Source: an uncultured Pseudanabaenaceae cyanobacterium (GTDB lineage Bacteria; Cyanobacteriota; Cyanobacteriia; PCC-9006; JAAUQQ01). From it: 42,519 nucleotides of DNA. The stretch lies in NCBI GenBank assembly GCA_937949725.1, contig CALECT010000176.1, positions 1 to 42,519 on the forward strand, read 5' to 3'. Of this stretch, positions 41,399 to 42,519 are shown piece by piece. Under the pieces are notes generated by a model. It was given only the letters and a program-made list of their open reading frames with translations, was not told the origin of the DNA and ran no database searches. The position numbers and the translations under genes were made by a program. How positions within the stretch are numbered: position 1 is the first letter of the stretch; every line of letters begins with the position of its first letter.

Positions 41399-42519
41399 CT
41401 ACTGCCTTGTCGTCCTCACAATTCTCAACCCTTCCCAAATCACCGCCTCATCGTTATTCCGGCGATCATCCTTAAGAGCCATGAACAGATAAAACTTCAG
41501 CGCATCTTCGCTGTAGGCCTGGAACTGGCTGCTCAAGAATTCGCAGTCCTGACGGATGATAGCGTTGCGCTTGAGGACTCGACGGCGTTTGGCGAGGTTG
41601 CTGTAGAGGCCGGAGAGGATTTGCCAGAAGGCGCTGGCTAGCAGGATTTCTGGGGCGGGGAGGAGTGGGGTGCGGGAGGCTTTGGGGCGTTTTCGGCCTT
41701 GGCGATCTAGGGCTTGGCGAACTTTGTCCATGCCGGTGTCGCTCCATTCCTCAGCGATGTGGAGCATGAGGTCGCGGTTGCTTTCAAGGTTGCGGCTGTT
41801 GCTAAAACCGGCTGCGTCGCGGCTGAGGCCGGTGCCGTCGCGGAGGCTGGTGCTGAGGTCGAGGGTGATGATTTGGCTGATGGCGCGATCGCGTTCCCCC
41901 CAGTGCAGGGGGTCAGGGGAGAGCGCAAAGGCTTGGTTCATTAATTTGCTGACTTGGGAGCCGAGGAGGGCTTGGCTGAAGAGGAGGGCATGTTTGAGGA
42001 TGGGATCGAAGACGAAGCCGGTGTCTCGTTTCATCAGCTCAATGAGCTGGTTGGCGATGGTGGCTTGGGTTTGGGCGAGTGGGGAGTCTGGTTGGGGTTG
42101 GGCGATGAGGTGGCGATCGCCGGAGGCGGTGCACCAGCAACTGAGTTCCATGGGGGCGGGTTCGTTGGAGTTTGGCTCTGCTGAGTTCTCGGCTTGTAGT
42201 TCGGCGATGCGCAGGGAAGGGCGATTGCTGGGAGGGAATAGAACTTGAGGGGCTTCGATGGGATAATTTTCGATTTCGTCTCGCTGGGGCAGTCGGATGG
42301 TGATGGGGCCGGAGAAGACGGTGACGCCCGCTTCTTGGTAGAGGGAGCCGAGTTGGTTGAGGCGGGCGGTGAGCCAGCGGCAGAAGGCGATCGCGTCACT
42401 GGCTCTCAATCCGGTTACCGGAATAAGGGCTGACCCTTTCGGAAAGCGAGGCTTGGCCCAATGGTCTGGAGGGCAGGCATCGCCGTCGCGCCGCTGCTCA
42501 TTTAAGAAGAGCTGGTACT
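41399..42519 (-). CDS. C-terminal part of a protein with an FGE/SUMF1-like domain (partial)
   Basis: The minus-strand frame is open from its stop at 41399 to the right edge, so the N-terminus is missing and at least 372 residues are visible. The edge-proximal part reads YQLFLNEQ, PPDHWAKPRFPKGSALIPVTGL and RASDAIAFCRWLTARL, then TIRLPQRDEIENYP, matching the formylglycine-generating-enzyme/SUMF1 fold (usual SWxDAxAFCxW and RLPTEAEWEYA). The later ELSCWCTASGDRH may correspond to a late strand of that fold. The remaining about 230 residues are helical and Arg/Leu/Asp-rich (GERDRAISQIITLDL), a type I recall after SUMF1 domains in large cyanobacterial proteins, some with NACHT domains. A TTG at 42409 is not a real start, because similarity continues upstream of it. 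Confidence 0.75.
   Translation of the reverse strand, partial: YQLFLNEQRRDGDACPPDHWAKPRFPKGSALIPVTGLRASDAIAFCRWLTARLNQLGSLYQEAGVTVFSGPITIRLPQRDEIENYPIEAPQVLFPPSNRPSLRIAELQAENSAEPNSNEPAPMELSCWCTASGDRHLIAQPQPDSPLAQTQATIANQLIELMKRDTGFVFDPILKHALLFSQALLGSQVSKLMNQAFALSPDPLHWGERDRAISQIITLDLSTSLRDGTGLSRDAAGFSNSRNLESNRDLMLHIAEEWSDTGMDKVRQALDRQGRKRPKASRTPLLPAPEILLASAFWQILSGLYSNLAKRRRVLKRNAIIRQDCEFLSSQFQAYSEDALKFYLFMALKDDRRNNDEAVIWEGLRIVRTTRQ

Noticed and set aside
41670..42248. 192-residue plus-strand ORF at the right end.
   Set aside because: It is antisense to the SUMF1-like frame, which has family motifs running to the window edge.

Overview
The window is chromosomal DNA from a cyanobacterium. The octamer GCGATCGC (HIP1) and its core recur throughout. 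Several genes belong to photosynthetic or cyanobacteria-type families: NdhO of NDH-1, a CPP1-like J-domain-derived membrane protein, a CruP-type lycopene-cyclase-family flavoprotein, a Tab2/Atab2 protein, DUF3531 and DUF3370. I cannot name the genus from the sequence. Genes are mostly monocistronic or in short pairs on both strands. I see no rRNA, tRNA, CRISPR array, prophage or intact insertion sequence.

Layout. 1-1308: the acidic N-terminus of an unidentified protein (minus, running off the left edge), divergent from an alpha/beta-hydrolase-fold protein that seems to lack its catalytic residues. 1428-4606: a protein-quality and photosynthesis group with a J-domain protein, ndhO, a CPP1-like protein and Hsp33 (hslO), separated by hairpin terminators. 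4868-8839: a NAP14/ABCI11-like ABC ATPase, an exported Sll0314-like protein, DUF3531 and PRPP synthetase (prs). 8840-14846: a YqeY protein between two long non-coding stretches, a membrane-anchored Ser/Thr kinase with a Pro-Asp tail, a BioD-like P-loop protein and a subtilase. 15193-18487: two convergent GT39-type membrane glycosyltransferases. 18584-25260: GluQ-RS, a PfkB-family adenosine kinase-like protein, a small conserved protein, MltA, and a translationally coupled cation/proton antiporter with a long acidic tail.

25262-30206: a LysE-family exporter interrupted by a one-base frameshift, its divergent Lrp/AsnC regulator, Tab2, a CAP-domain protein, a 111-bp MITE-like element and DUF3370. 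30417-34000: a response regulator with an unusual output region, a coiled-coil membrane protein, a rhodanese and HrcA. 34244-37924: a DUF4214-like exported protein, a TPR protein, CruP and a SirB1-type protein. 38139-42519: an SRPBCC protein, a channel made of repeated TM-helix modules, and at the right edge the C-terminal part of a protein with an FGE/SUMF1-like domain.

Most of this is housekeeping DNA. The points most worth following are the right-edge SUMF1-like protein (possibly the end of a larger signalling or conflict protein), the MITE-like element, the broken lysE, the catalytically degenerate hydrolase, the kinase architecture and its structured leader, and the unusual response regulator with tandem repeats in front of it.
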